A stretch of 64,000 bases of DNA from CBDBFG01 sp965204765 (lineage in GTDB: Bacteria > Pseudomonadota > Alphaproteobacteria > Caedimonadales > UBA9215), in NCBI GenBank assembly GCA_965204765.1, contig CBDBFG010000004.1:496001-560000 (forward strand), given 5' to 3'. The notes under the pieces were generated by a model that was given only the letters and a program-made list of their open reading frames with translations, was not told the origin of the DNA and searched no databases. The number at the start of each line of letters is the position of its first letter. Position 1 is the first letter of the stretch. Made by a program: the position numbers and the translations under genes. This document shows, one piece after another, positions 34,777 through 44,784 of the stretch.

Positions 34777-35598
34777 ATGCAGTATTTGGCTAGTTTAGAT
34801 GAAATAGTTCACCAGTATAAGGTTTTCTTCGTCGATGTTATTGGTGTGGTTCATAACGGGGTTATGCCATACGAAGGAGCCATTACTACATTAAATTCTT
34901 TAATTAATGATCAGGATAAACAAGTAATATTTTTATCTAATAACCCTAGGCCTGGTGCACAAACATTGGCAAAGCTTGTAAGCTTTGGGGTAGATAAGAA
35001 CATGCAGGTCTTTACTTCGGGTGATGCAACCAGATATTCATTAGTGAATGCATATCGTAAACAGAAAATTTATCATCTTGGCGCTAATCGTAATAACGAA
35101 ATTACCAAAGGTTTAGCATTGGATTTTGTAGAGCATGTTCAGGATAGTGAGATAGTGTTGTTAACAGCTTTTTTAGAGCCTTACGAGGATATAGATCATT
35201 ATCAAGCAGATTTGGATTATATTATTGCTAATAAACTGCGTGTATTATGTGCTAATCCTGATTTGCAGGCATTTCATGGTCAGGATATAAGGAGGTGTGC
35301 GGGCTATATAGCGCAATACTTACGTACTAATGGCGTTAATGTGGAATATTTAGGCAAGCCTAATAAATCTATTTATGAAAATTCTTGTCATCAATTTTCT
35401 TTGCATAAAAATGATTCGATGTTGATGATCGGAGATACGTTAGAGACAGATGTATTGGGTGCGGCAAATTTTGGTATTGATTCGCTTTTGGTGATGACGG
35501 GTAATACTGGTTTAGAAGTTCTACAAAAGAAGGTAAATCTTGATACCATGCTGGCCAACCAGGCTATTAAACCTACTTACGTATTGGATAGTTTATAA
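34777..35598 (+). CDS. HAD-superfamily class IIA phosphatase
   Basis: This 273-residue protein resembles the alphaproteobacterial HAD-IIA subfamily related to NagD and p-nitrophenyl phosphatases. Motif I reads FFVDVIGVVHNGVMPYEGA (nucleophile Asp near residue 20), motif II FLSNNPRPGAQTL, and the C-terminal motif MIGDTLETDVLGAANFGIDSLLV carries the Mg-binding acidic residues. KPNKSIYE supplies the conserved Lys. The substrate is unknown. It is divergent from yebC across 75 bases. Confidence 0.9.
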   Translation: MQYLASLDEIVHQYKVFFVDVIGVVHNGVMPYEGAITTLNSLINDQDKQVIFLSNNPRPGAQTLAKLVSFGVDKNMQVFTSGDATRYSLVNAYRKQKIYHLGANRNNEITKGLALDFVEHVQDSEIVLLTAFLEPYEDIDHYQADLDYIIANKLRVLCANPDLQAFHGQDIRRCAGYIAQYLRTNGVNVEYLGKPNKSIYENSCHQFSLHKNDSMLMIGDTLETDVLGAANFGIDSLLVMTGNTGLEVLQKKVNLDTMLANQAIKPTYVLDSL

Positions 35599-35829
35599 AA
35601 TTTATATTATTCTGTGTGTTTTTGTTATGTCTATAATTTTTTGCAATATCTGAACTATTTGCGATAGATCCTGTACATATCCATCTGTTTGCTATATAGC
35701 AGTCTAACTGTAATATTGTAAAAATATCAAAAAGCATTATTACGCCCATGGTTGTATATTGGTAACATAACCAAAGAAAGCTACGATAGTGTTTGTTTTA
35801 ATGTATATATACTCATAGGAGGACGTTTC

Positions 35830-36307
35830 ATGATTAATAAGATTTTAGGGTTAATTTGTTTTAGTTCGATAGCATTAGCCAATGATTTCTCAGGAGATGA
35901 TAACGCACAATTTACAGAGGAAACTGCTTGTCGACGTGGTTGTCTTCTAAGTGATAGTGCTGTGTACTCTCTTATAGATATAGTTAATATAAACAGGGGG
36001 GTGGCATCAAGTAATGAAGAGGTGATGCTAGGAGAAAACGATACTGTTATGATGCATATGAGACACTCAACGTGATATTGAGCAAAACCTCGAACGATAT
36101 CCAAGATCAAGTCGTGAATTAGGACAAATAAAATTTGTAATCATGCGAAGCACACAGCAGATTGCATTGATAAATCCAGAGAAATTTACAAAAAATCCTA
36201 AGTCAATACCACGGTTTTGTGCTTATGTATCTGCAATAGCGATATATGCAATGGATTCAGTTAGGTATGACGAAATAAACACATTATGGTACGGCAAGCT
36301 AAACTAA
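35830..36307 (+). pseudogene. Small secreted-protein gene split by a frameshift
   Basis: ATG at 35830, preceded by ATAGGAGGACG, opens a signal peptide (MINKILGLICFSSIALA) and an acidic mature part with RRGCLLSDSAVYSL. This frame ends at 36075. In the next frame, open from 36062, coding continues: DTQRDIEQNLERYPRSSREL to WYGKLN at 36307. A single-base shift near 36055-36070 would give one protein of about 158 residues. I recognise no family. The excellent ribosome-binding site shows it was recently a functional secreted protein. Confidence 0.6.
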
Positions 36308-36592
36308 TTGCATCATGATGTTTGGTGGTACTTAATTGAATGCAGATTTTGCATAGCTCTGCTCTATTAGATAAAATCTTTCAGATACGATACAACCCTC
36401 TAAACTGATGGTAAAGTGACTAGTCCTTAATTGCTTATTTTTTTCATTGTTAGTATGTATAAAATTAGAAATCGACATTGGCAGGGGAAAATAGTACAAT
36501 ACACCCTATGAGTATGGTATGCCTTGTGGTGTTTTATGGTATTGGGATAGCTCTCGTCAAGGTAGATTGATAATTTTAAATGGAGGAAAAAT

Positions 36593-37051
36593 ATGAAAAA
36601 AAACGTTATCGCAGCAGCGGTTGTGGCATTAGGCCTTAGTGGATGTAGCAGTATTTGTGATGAAAGCGGTATGACTTTTTGGGGTAGTTACGAGCCAGGT
36701 AGTCATGCAGAATTTATGCATATGGCTGGTGACAGAGTGTTTTTCGCTTTAAATAGCTTTAGTTTAACTGCTGAATCAAAAACTATGCTGGATAAAATGG
36801 TTGCATGGTTAAAGAAAAACGATGGTGCTAAAATCACGGTCGAAGGACATACTGATGAAAGAGGTGCGGTTGAATACAACATTGCTCTTGGTAATAAAAG
36901 GGCGCATGCTGTGGTTAAATACTTAACTATGCAAGGTGTGGATAAAAAACGCATTAATGTGGTTAGCTATGGAAAAGAACGTCCAGAAGTAATGGGTCAT
37001 GGCGAAAGCGCGTGGTCACAAAATAGAAGGGCAGTTGTAGTAGTTTCCTAA
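36593..37051 (+). CDS. pal: Peptidoglycan-associated lipoprotein
   Basis: Pal (152 residues) anchors the outer membrane to peptidoglycan within the Tol-Pal system. The lipobox is GLSGC with Cys at residue 18. The OmpA-like domain shows VEGHTDERGAVEYNIALGNKRA and the peptidoglycan-binding NQNRRAVVV-type end. TGGAGGAAAA precedes the ATG. The usual neighbour tolB is not adjacent, and the tolQRA genes are not in the window. Confidence 0.95.
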   Translation: MKKNVIAAAVVALGLSGCSSICDESGMTFWGSYEPGSHAEFMHMAGDRVFFALNSFSLTAESKTMLDKMVAWLKKNDGAKITVEGHTDERGAVEYNIALGNKRAHAVVKYLTMQGVDKKRINVVSYGKERPEVMGHGESAWSQNRRAVVVVS

Positions 37052-37240
37052 GATTATTGCCTAAACTTTTAATTGATAGTTAATAATGGGTCACGGTTTT
37101 GCCGTGACCTTTGTTATATTTGGGGCTATAGTGTTGTGACGCTAAATTATGCCTTAGTTATGGCATATTATTGGTCACAGATCATTGGCATGGGCGTAAT
37201 AAAGGTGCGTGCATACTATAATTTACTAACGGGAGGTACG

Positions 37241-38272
37241 ATGACGGCTATATCTAGATACTTTATGCAATTTATTACTATTTGTTGTTTATCGCTGTCG
37301 TTATTGTTGGCTAGTAGTGCTGATGTAATTGATACGGGTAGTGATGATAGTGATGGTTCTAATAGGACAGTAATCGATAATTTTGATGGATATGTTCGGG
37401 ACGATTCAGATACAGGATCAGAGGTACAAGAAGATGATTTTTTTGGCAATGGCTCAAGTGATGCAACACCATTATTGCCACATATTGCGGCAATGAAAGA
37501 ATCAGAAGAAAAATACTATGATAGTGCTGGTCCCAGAGCCAGTGGAGTTATGCTAGAAGTTCCATATGATAGTGTAATGCACAAATTAGAGATGAAACAT
37601 GATGATAGTCTTGGTGGTAGTGCTAGTAGCATGATATCTGATCCATCGGAAGGTGCGCCAGATTCGGCATCAGATTACGGTTCATTAGCAGACGATGAGA
37701 CATTTACAACGGGGCAACTGTACGGCTTAACCCGTTCTGTTGGTTCGGATCAGCATTTCGGTGATGATGCAGAGAATCATGCTAGTAATAGGTCCATGTG
37801 TAGTTATGTTGCACGATTGGGTTTTTTGTGTTTTACAGGTTGTGCTGTTACGTACTTGTTTGATCAAGTGAAAACTAGTTTATCTCTTGGCGTTCTGGGG
37901 GTAGGGCTTTTATGTACGTCATATTATATGATGTGTCGTAATATTATGCGAGACACTACCTTAGGGGATTCTGCTGGAATGCGCTTTCGCACAGATACAA
38001 TGGCTGCGCCTGCAGATCGTGCTACCGGAACTTCTTCCCAAAGGCATGTGCGCACCACAACGTTGACCGCCGTGCCAGAGGTGCATGCTACAGAGGGTAC
38101 TTCTACTGCTAGTGAGCAATTCATGACTAAAGTATCAGAAACTTGCCTGCAAGGTCGTAAACGTACGGCAACTTTGATTGCTCAGCCCAAGGGTGATATT
38201 GTCGAAGCATTAAGTACTCCTAAGAAGCGATCCAGGACTACTACTATGCGTCGCAAATTAAAGCTTGATTAA
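37241..38272 (+). CDS. Secreted acidic protein with hydrophobic centre, unknown
   Basis: This 343-residue protein begins at ATG 37241 with GGGAGG upstream; the frame is open earlier but has no signal there. A signal peptide is followed by a long Ser/Asp/Gly-rich acidic segment (DTGSDDSDGSNRT and similar). At about residues 190-235 two hydrophobic segments occur (RLGFLCFTGCAVTYLF and SLGVLGVGLLCTSYYMM). The C-terminal 100 residues are Thr/Arg-rich (RKRTATLIAQP, KKRSRTTTMRRK). The architecture of signal, disordered acidic part, paired membrane segments and basic tail resembles host-targeted membrane effectors. That is inference; I recognise no family. Confidence 0.7.
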   Translation: MTAISRYFMQFITICCLSLSLLLASSADVIDTGSDDSDGSNRTVIDNFDGYVRDDSDTGSEVQEDDFFGNGSSDATPLLPHIAAMKESEEKYYDSAGPRASGVMLEVPYDSVMHKLEMKHDDSLGGSASSMISDPSEGAPDSASDYGSLADDETFTTGQLYGLTRSVGSDQHFGDDAENHASNRSMCSYVARLGFLCFTGCAVTYLFDQVKTSLSLGVLGVGLLCTSYYMMCRNIMRDTTLGDSAGMRFRTDTMAAPADRATGTSSQRHVRTTTLTAVPEVHATEGTSTASEQFMTKVSETCLQGRKRTATLIAQPKGDIVEALSTPKKRSRTTTMRRKLKLD

Positions 38273-38705
38273 ATTACTGTTGCAAAGTTGTTGGCATTAA
38301 CCACTTTATGGAGGTTTTTGTAGTGTAACTGATAGAAGTAAATGATCAATGTTGGTACGAAATTAACACACTGGTATTCTGTTGCAAAACCACCACGACA
38401 CTCGGTATCATATTTTGCTACTATAGTTTTGTGGTGAGGATTACAGTGTAATGATCGTTATCTGACTCTAGCACCGTAGCAAAATATTAATTAATAGCCA
38501 ACAGTACCATAACTATCTTTATTCCATTCATTACTTACTTTTAATATGTTTTACTTATCCAGGTGATAGATAATAGTAATTTAAACTTTCAAGCCCTCAA
38601 CCATCATCATATAAAAGAATGAACCTTCTTAACCATATTGCAAAAAAACATTAATTAATTCTTAGGATTTAGCTGCAAAGGTATTATGGTTACAAGGAGT
38701 ATACC
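38273..38705. other. Intergenic region between two secreted genes
   Basis: About 430 AT-rich bases. A short AACC/GGTT hairpin followed by T5 near 38310-38325 could be a weak terminator, and CACCAC and GTGGTG occur as a distant inverted pair near 38392 and 38431. I see no gene or RNA. Confidence 0.4.
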
Positions 38706-39539
38706 ATGAGTTTTACCAGATCATTTATCCCATTGGCTCTTATTTTGTCTGTATGTGGGACATCACTATCATATTCTGTTGGTCCGCGAGATGATGCTGA
38801 ACAACATCGATCAGGATGGAATTGGCGATTTTGGCGTTCAAGCAATGTTCGTACGCCATCTCAACCACCTACTGAAGAAATGCGAGATGTTCATCATGCC
38901 CTTGCGCATATGGATGCTCATGATACAGCAGTCGAAGCATTTTCTGCAAGATTAATGGTTGATAGTAATTTTAGAAATAGGAAAAAACTTGTTGGTGCAC
39001 TTGGAGGTATTGGATTCGGATCAGGGCTGGGATGGCTGGCTGTGAAATCAACGGCGCCTGCTGCGACTGTGTTAGGGCTAGGTATCACCGCTGGTGTAGC
39101 AGGTGGTGCTTGTGTGGCATACTGTGTTGGGAATTATTTCTCATTTGATGCCGAAGAGGTATTTCATAATGCAGCTCGTAGGATGTATCACATGTGGACT
39201 AGTGGCCGCGAAGCGGGAGAAGATGCCGAAGAAAGACGCCAAGAAGCACGTGAAGACGTAGAAATGCAATTACAAGCAGTAGCAGATGCTAATTCATCAG
39301 GAGTGACGATTGCAACTGGTGGTGGTACACCGGGTGCTGGAGGGGCAATTACTAGTCCTTTTGCTCATAATCATAGTAGGTCTCCATCTGTAGTAGGACA
39401 TCATAGCGTTAGCCCTCCAGGATTCCACAGAGCTAGTTCTATGGCGCATTTACCAGTACACAGTACCGGTAGGGGTGCTGATCCAGATGATAGAGAGGAA
39501 GAATCCCGTGGTAGATTTGATGGCGATGGTAGTCCGTGA
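38706..39539 (+). CDS. Secreted protein with Gly-rich hydrophobic segment, unknown
   Basis: This 277-residue protein begins after CAAGGAGTATACC with a signal peptide (MSFTRSFIPLALILS, cleavage near SLSYS). Around residues 97-145 lies a long Gly/Ala-rich hydrophobic stretch (GALGGIGFGSGLGWLAV and LGLGITAGVAGGACVAY) that could form a hairpin in a membrane. It is followed by an Arg/Glu helix and a low-complexity His/Ser/Gly-rich tail. I recognise no family. It shares an overall plan with the preceding secreted gene: signal peptide, hydrophobic hairpin, disordered tail. Confidence 0.7.
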   Translation: MSFTRSFIPLALILSVCGTSLSYSVGPRDDAEQHRSGWNWRFWRSSNVRTPSQPPTEEMRDVHHALAHMDAHDTAVEAFSARLMVDSNFRNRKKLVGALGGIGFGSGLGWLAVKSTAPAATVLGLGITAGVAGGACVAYCVGNYFSFDAEEVFHNAARRMYHMWTSGREAGEDAEERRQEAREDVEMQLQAVADANSSGVTIATGGGTPGAGGAITSPFAHNHSRSPSVVGHHSVSPPGFHRASSMAHLPVHSTGRGADPDDREEESRGRFDGDGSP

Positions 39540-39937
39540 TGATAATTGCTTTAGCTTGATTTAATACCTGCTAACGCAACTAATGCACACAATATGATTG
39601 CATAGCGCAGTTTGTCATTGTGGTAGGAATGTAAATACAACCAATCCCTCGTTTTAGCAGCGAGGGATTGCTTATGTCAATCCTATCAATTTGTTGCAAC
39701 AATAGGGATGCTAACGAATCATCTTTATGCACTAATAATAGTGCAGGTCATGATTATTTGCTGTAGTTGCCTATAGGAACACTATCTCAATGTTCTCTTA
39801 CGATATAAAAAAAGGAAGTGTTCTGGTAGTACCAGTTTAGTCAAATAATAGTAGATACAGCTTCTGGCAATCAATAACTCGGCTATTATTAACGGTTGCC
39901 ATTATTAGTATATTTTTATGATTATAATACTTTAATT
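39540..39937. other. Convergent intergenic region
   Basis: About 400 bases with a perfect ten-base inverted repeat at 39642-39670 and a smaller GCACTA/TAGTGC hairpin near 39728-39745. No coding sequence or RNA gene was seen. Confidence 0.5.
39642..39670. terminator. Perfect ten-base inverted repeat
   Basis: CAATCCCTCG (39642-39651) and CGAGGGATTG (39661-39670) flank a nine-base loop. It is GC-rich for this region, but no T run follows on either strand, so it may be a Rho-independent-like stabiliser or a factor-dependent stop between the convergent genes. Confidence 0.45.
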
Positions 39938-40183
39938 CTATTGTTGTGGCATTTTTGGTGGATAATCAGTCACCAGTAGGTGACCTTTGCCTGGTAAAGG
40001 CTGTTTGTAGCAATCTATTTTCCCAATAGTTTTATAGCAATATATTGGTTTTGCTTTCTTTATGTCTTCGTTTGCGACTCTGGCCCAACCGTGGCTAATA
40101 ATTCTTTCGGCACTGCTAAAGCCATCACCATGACCACAACTATTTAATACTACAAGGCTTAATAGGGTAATTAACGTTTTCAT
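39938..40183 (-). CDS. Small lipoprotein
   Basis: This 81-residue protein has a short signal peptide and a lipobox-like VLNSCG with Cys at residue 16. The C-terminal half (YCYKTIGKIDCYKQPLPG then HLLVTDYPP) resembles a small alphaproteobacterial lipoprotein family in which a C-Y-x-T-x-G-x-x-D-C-Y motif is conserved. Function is unknown; the protein is likely anchored in the outer membrane. It is divergent from ssb. Confidence 0.75.
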   Translation of the reverse strand: MKTLITLLSLVVLNSCGHGDGFSSAERIISHGWARVANEDIKKAKPIYCYKTIGKIDCYKQPLPGKGHLLVTDYPPKMPQQ

Positions 40184-40290
40184 TTTTGCATTCTTTGTTA
40201 TTAGAACTAATATAGCAAAAATAATATTTTGGTTCTAGCTATCTGTGCGCATATGTTCTATAAATATACTGATACAATTAGAGGGTACTT

Positions 40291-40785
40291 ATGTCTGGTT
40301 ATTTAAATAAGGCTACATTGATCGGAAATCTAGGACGTGATCCAGAGGTCCGCCATTCTGTGGATGGGCAAAAAATAGTTAATTTATCGGTTGCAACTTC
40401 TGAATATTGGAAGGATCGCAATACTGGCGAGCGCAAGGATAAAACCGAATGGCATCGTGTAGTAATTTTCAATGATCGCTTGGCTGATGTTGCGGAACAA
40501 TATCTGCAAAAAGGTTCTAAGATATATATCGAGGGGCAATTGCAAACAAGAAAATGGACTGATCAACAGGGTATCGAGCGTTATAGTACAGAGGTAGTCT
40601 TAAGTAAATTTCGCGGTGAACTGACTATGCTTGATTCAAAAAGTAGTGGTGATAGCACTATGGATATGATGCCCGTAAGTGACGCACAAATGCCAGGTAT
40701 GAATCAAGCATCTGATAATCCTGTACCATCACCAGGTAAAGAATCTAACCTTGCCAAAGAGTTAGAAGACGATATCCCATTTTAG
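40291..40785 (+). CDS. ssb: Single-stranded DNA-binding protein
   Basis: SSB (164 residues) coats single-stranded DNA in replication and repair. The OB fold starts MSGYLNKATLIGNLGRDPEVR, with TEWHRVVIFNDRLADVAEQYLQKGSKIYIEG following. A Met/Gly/Ser-rich linker leads to the acidic tip LEDDIPF, which recruits partner proteins. It lies 47 bases before gyrA, an arrangement seen in other alphaproteobacteria. Confidence 0.97.
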   Translation: MSGYLNKATLIGNLGRDPEVRHSVDGQKIVNLSVATSEYWKDRNTGERKDKTEWHRVVIFNDRLADVAEQYLQKGSKIYIEGQLQTRKWTDQQGIERYSTEVVLSKFRGELTMLDSKSSGDSTMDMMPVSDAQMPGMNQASDNPVPSPGKESNLAKELEDDIPF

Positions 40786-40832
40786 GTATAAATTATCAAC
40801 TTATTATATAACCAAAATATGTAGGAGTAATA

Positions 40833-43526
40833 GTGGATCAGCACAATACTAATAGTGGCGGTTTAGTTTCTGTTTCTATAACAGATGAGATGCAAAATTC
40901 TTATCTTGATTACGCGATGAGTGTCATTGTATCCAGGGCTTTACCAGATGTTCGTGATGGTTTAAAGCCTGTACATCGTCGTATTTTGCATGCTATGAAC
41001 GAAGCTGGCTTTGACTTTAATAAACCTTATCGTAAGTCTGCTCGTGTTACTGGTGATGTGATGGCTAAGTACCATCCGCATGGTAATGCTGCAATTTATG
41101 ATGCCATGGTACGTATGGCCCAAGATTTCTCACTACGAGTACCATTAATCGATGGACAAGGAAACTTTGGTTCGATGGATGGTGATCCAGCCGCGGCGGA
41201 ACGTTATACCGAAGCAAGATTGGCCAAGGTTTCACGTTATTTATTGGATGATATTGATAAAGATACCGTTGATTTCAGACCTAACTATGATGAAAGTGAG
41301 CGTGAACCAGTTGTGTTGCCTGCACGCTTCCCTAATTTGTTAGTTAATGGAGCAGGTGGTATTGCGGTTGGTATGGCTACTAATATTCCTCCACATAACC
41401 TTGGTGAATTAATTGATGCATGTATTGCCTATATAGATGACAATGACATTGATTTGCCTGGTATTATGCAATATGTCAAGGGACCGGATTTTCCTACTGG
41501 TGGTATTATCCTTGGGACCAAGGGAATCCATTCAGCTTTTGAAAGTGGGCGAGGTTCGGTGATTATGCGGGCTAAAACTCATTTTGAAGAGATTAGAAAA
41601 GATCGCCAGGCAATAATTGTGACCGAGATTCCTTATCAAGTTAATAAAACTCGTATGATAGAGCGCATAGTTGATACGGTAAAAAATAAAACAATCGATG
41701 GTATCTCTGATTTGCGTGATGAATCAGATCGTGATGGGGTGCGAGTAGTTATCGAACTTAAACGTGATGCAATTGCCGAGGTAGTCCTTAATCAATTATA
41801 TCGTCATACACCTTTGCAAACTTCGTTTGGGGTTAATATGTTGGCGCTTGATAATGGCCAGCCTAAATTACTTAACTTAAAAGATTGTATTAGTTTATTT
41901 ACTGCTTTCCGTGAAGAGGTAGTAATTAGAAGAGTAAAATTTGACTTAGCAAAATCACAAAAGCGGGCACATATATTGATAGGTCTTGCTATTGCGGTGG
42001 CTAATTTAGATCAAATGATTAATCTGATCAAAAGCGCACCAGATCCGCAAACTGCGCGTGAGCAAATGTTGGCTACGGATTGGGATGCGGTAAAAGTCGC
42101 ACACTTAATTGAATTAGTCAATGAACCTGGGCATAAGATTACAGATGGTAAATATCGTTTGTCCGAGGCACAGGCGCGGGCGATACTAGATTTGAAGTTG
42201 CACCGTTTAACTGGTTTAGAACGGGAAAAAATCGCCCAGGAATTGCAAGATATTGTTGATCAAATCAAGAAATATTTAGAAATTTTAGCTTCTAGAGAAC
42301 TTATTTTAAAGATTATTAAGCAAGAGTTATGTGAAGTAAAAGAACAATTTGCAACGCCAAGAAAAACAGAAATAGATGCCAGCGAATTGGTGGTTGATCT
42401 AGAAGATCTAATTCAAAAAGAGGATATGGTGGTGACCGTTAGTCAACGCGGATATATCAAACGTGTGCCGTTGGTGACTTATCGTGCTCAAAAAAGAGGG
42501 GGTAAAGGTCGTTCTGGTATGTCAACTAGGGATGAAGATGTGGTAAACGACGTTTTTGTTGCCGATACTCATACACCGATTTTATTTTTCTCTAATTTTG
42601 GTATTGCATATGTATTGAAAGTATACAAATTGCCTCTTGGTTCTCCGCAATCTATTGGTAAGGCAATGATTAATTTATTGCCATTGAAAGAAGGTGAAAC
42701 TATTTCCACGGTGATGCACTTGCAAGGTGATAAGGACGATTTGCAAGATAAAAATATAATTTTTGCTACTTCTAAAGGGTCAGTAAGACGTAATAAATTA
42801 TCTGATTTCACCAATGTGCGTGCCAATGGTAAGATTGCAATGAAATTAGATGATAATGAAAAGCTTGTCGCGGTCAAGATTTGTGATGATGAGCAAGACA
42901 TCTTATTAACTACTAAACAGGGCAAGTGTATTAGATTTAATGTTAATAACCTGCGTGTGTTTGCTAGTCGTAATTCTACCGGGGTAAGGGGAATTAAATT
43001 GGCTCCTGGGGATGAAATAATTTCATTATCGATTCTTGATCACGTGAAATTTACCGTAGAAGAAAGAAATGATTATCTAAAACTTATCAAGTATAAGCGT
43101 AGCGGTGAAGAGGTAGAATATCCTGCTGAACAAGTTTTGGATGATGGGCGTATTGCACAGCTTGAACATTCTGAACAATTTATAGTATCAGTTACCAATA
43201 AGGGATTTGGTAAGTTAACCTCGGCATATGAATATCGGGTTAGCAACCGTGGCGGTAGTGGTTTGGCTAATATGTTATTGTCCAGCAAAAATGGTACCGT
43301 TGTTGGTTCATTTGTTATTTCGCAAGCAGATGAATTAGTATTAGTAACTGATAAAGGTAAATTGATTAGGTTCAAGGTAAGTGATATCAGAATTGCTGGT
43401 CGTTCTACCCAAGGAGTTACATTATTCAGAGTCGCAGGTAATGAAAAAGTTGTATCTGTTGCAAAGATATGTGCCGATGAGTTAAATGATGAGGGTGATG
43501 ACCACACAGAGAGCTCAGAAGAATAA
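40833..43526 (+). CDS. gyrA: DNA gyrase subunit A
   Basis: GyrA (897 residues) is the DNA-cleaving subunit of gyrase. The start is GTG with TAGGAGTAA upstream. SYLDYAMSVIVSRALPDVRDGLKPVHRRI opens the winged-helix domain (quoted in part), the catalytic Tyr is in AAERYTEARL, and the coiled-coil gate and beta-pinwheel C-terminal domain follow, including the GyrA-box-like QKRGGKGRSG. The acidic tail ends DDHTESSEE. Length is normal. Confidence 0.97.
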   Translation: MDQHNTNSGGLVSVSITDEMQNSYLDYAMSVIVSRALPDVRDGLKPVHRRILHAMNEAGFDFNKPYRKSARVTGDVMAKYHPHGNAAIYDAMVRMAQDFSLRVPLIDGQGNFGSMDGDPAAAERYTEARLAKVSRYLLDDIDKDTVDFRPNYDESEREPVVLPARFPNLLVNGAGGIAVGMATNIPPHNLGELIDACIAYIDDNDIDLPGIMQYVKGPDFPTGGIILGTKGIHSAFESGRGSVIMRAKTHFEEIRKDRQAIIVTEIPYQVNKTRMIERIVDTVKNKTIDGISDLRDESDRDGVRVVIELKRDAIAEVVLNQLYRHTPLQTSFGVNMLALDNGQPKLLNLKDCISLFTAFREEVVIRRVKFDLAKSQKRAHILIGLAIAVANLDQMINLIKSAPDPQTAREQMLATDWDAVKVAHLIELVNEPGHKITDGKYRLSEAQARAILDLKLHRLTGLEREKIAQELQDIVDQIKKYLEILASRELILKIIKQELCEVKEQFATPRKTEIDASELVVDLEDLIQKEDMVVTVSQRGYIKRVPLVTYRAQKRGGKGRSGMSTRDEDVVNDVFVADTHTPILFFSNFGIAYVLKVYKLPLGSPQSIGKAMINLLPLKEGETISTVMHLQGDKDDLQDKNIIFATSKGSVRRNKLSDFTNVRANGKIAMKLDDNEKLVAVKICDDEQDILLTTKQGKCIRFNVNNLRVFASRNSTGVRGIKLAPGDEIISLSILDHVKFTVEERNDYLKLIKYKRSGEEVEYPAEQVLDDGRIAQLEHSEQFIVSVTNKGFGKLTSAYEYRVSNRGGSGLANMLLSSKNGTVVGSFVISQADELVLVTDKGKLIRFKVSDIRIAGRSTQGVTLFRVAGNEKVVSVAKICADELNDEGDDHTESSEE

Positions 43527-43789
43527 TCTAATTCTTTTATACAGGATATTGAAGATATTAATGTATTGTTTGGTGGTGTAAGCTGTTAAGCACATTATGG
43601 TTGTTGCTCTTGTAATTTACCGTCGTGTATCTATTAAAAGTAGAGATTATTAGTTCATTATACTTTGGTGAGGATGGTTTGCTATTATGGGTAACAGGGA
43701 CTGCGTGTGGTACATAATCGCTACTGTTGTTCTATATATTTAGTTGTAGATGTGATACCTAACAATAACGCTCAGCAAAATTTATCATT

Positions 43790-44554
43790 ATGACACAACT
43801 AATACCTTATCAATCAAAATTATTTATTAAGCACTCTTTAGCGCATGGTTTTTTTACCAGGCATGGTGGGGTCAGTACCGGGGTATTTACTAGCCTTAAT
43901 GTTGGCTATAAAACAACGGAAGACAGCAGCAATGTTTTACATAATAGGTCGTTGTTAGCACAGTATTTTCAGCAAGATATAGCGCAGTTGAAATTTTTAC
44001 AACAATGTCACGGTAACAAAGTGATCACTATTAATAATCCTGATGATATTCCTGGTGCTGGTGATGCTATGGTTACCAAGCAAAAAAATATTATACTTGG
44101 CTTGCAAACTGCTGATTGTGTGCCGATATTGTTGTACGATAGTGCTAATGCCATTATTGCGTGCGCTCATGCCGGTTGGCAAGGGTTATTATCTGGTATA
44201 GTACCAAATGTTCTGGATGTTATAAAAAATTTGGGTGGTATAGATGGTGCAATTGATGCAGTCATTGGTCCTGCAATATATCAAATATCGTATGAAGTTG
44301 ATAATAAAGTGTACCGGAAGTTTATTATGCAAAATAATGTATACAAAATTTTTTTTATTACTAGCGGTAAAAGGGATCATTACTTATTCGATATAATTGG
44401 CCTAGCAAAATATCAATTGTTGGTCCATGGTGTGCAAAATATAGATATCATCGGACACGATACTTACGCTAATGATGATTTTTTTAGTTGTCGGCGTTCA
44501 TATCATAATGGTGTCAAGATATTCGGTAATCAGGCATCTTGTATAATGTTATAA
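43790..44554 (+). CDS. pgeF: PgeF/YfiH-family multi-copper-oxidase-fold protein
   Basis: This 254-residue protein belongs to the family formerly called polyphenol oxidase or laccase domain. Members act in peptidoglycan quality control (PgeF) or as purine nucleoside-processing enzymes. It shows HGFFTRHGGVSTG, the metal-site residues in QQCHGNKV, TADCVPILLYD and CAHAGWQGLL, and the C-terminal DTYANDDFFSCRRSYHN. There is no strong ribosome-binding site. It stands alone after gyrA. Confidence 0.92.
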   Translation: MTQLIPYQSKLFIKHSLAHGFFTRHGGVSTGVFTSLNVGYKTTEDSSNVLHNRSLLAQYFQQDIAQLKFLQQCHGNKVITINNPDDIPGAGDAMVTKQKNIILGLQTADCVPILLYDSANAIIACAHAGWQGLLSGIVPNVLDVIKNLGGIDGAIDAVIGPAIYQISYEVDNKVYRKFIMQNNVYKIFFITSGKRDHYLFDIIGLAKYQLLVHGVQNIDIIGHDTYANDDFFSCRRSYHNGVKIFGNQASCIML

Positions 44555-44784
44555 TTTTGGTTACGCCATGTAATATTGTTCTAGTTTTGTTAGCGTAATA
44601 TGCCCATAGTTAAGATTCATTACTAAGGTGAGGTGATGATAAAATGTACGCAAATGATCGGTATTACTAGGTTATACGTTTGTGGTGGCAAGGACATTTG
44701 CCATTTTAGTGAGATTATGATTTGTTGACTGTAGGTCAATTATATGCTAGCAAGGCAATATTTTACAGGTAATAAATAAATACA

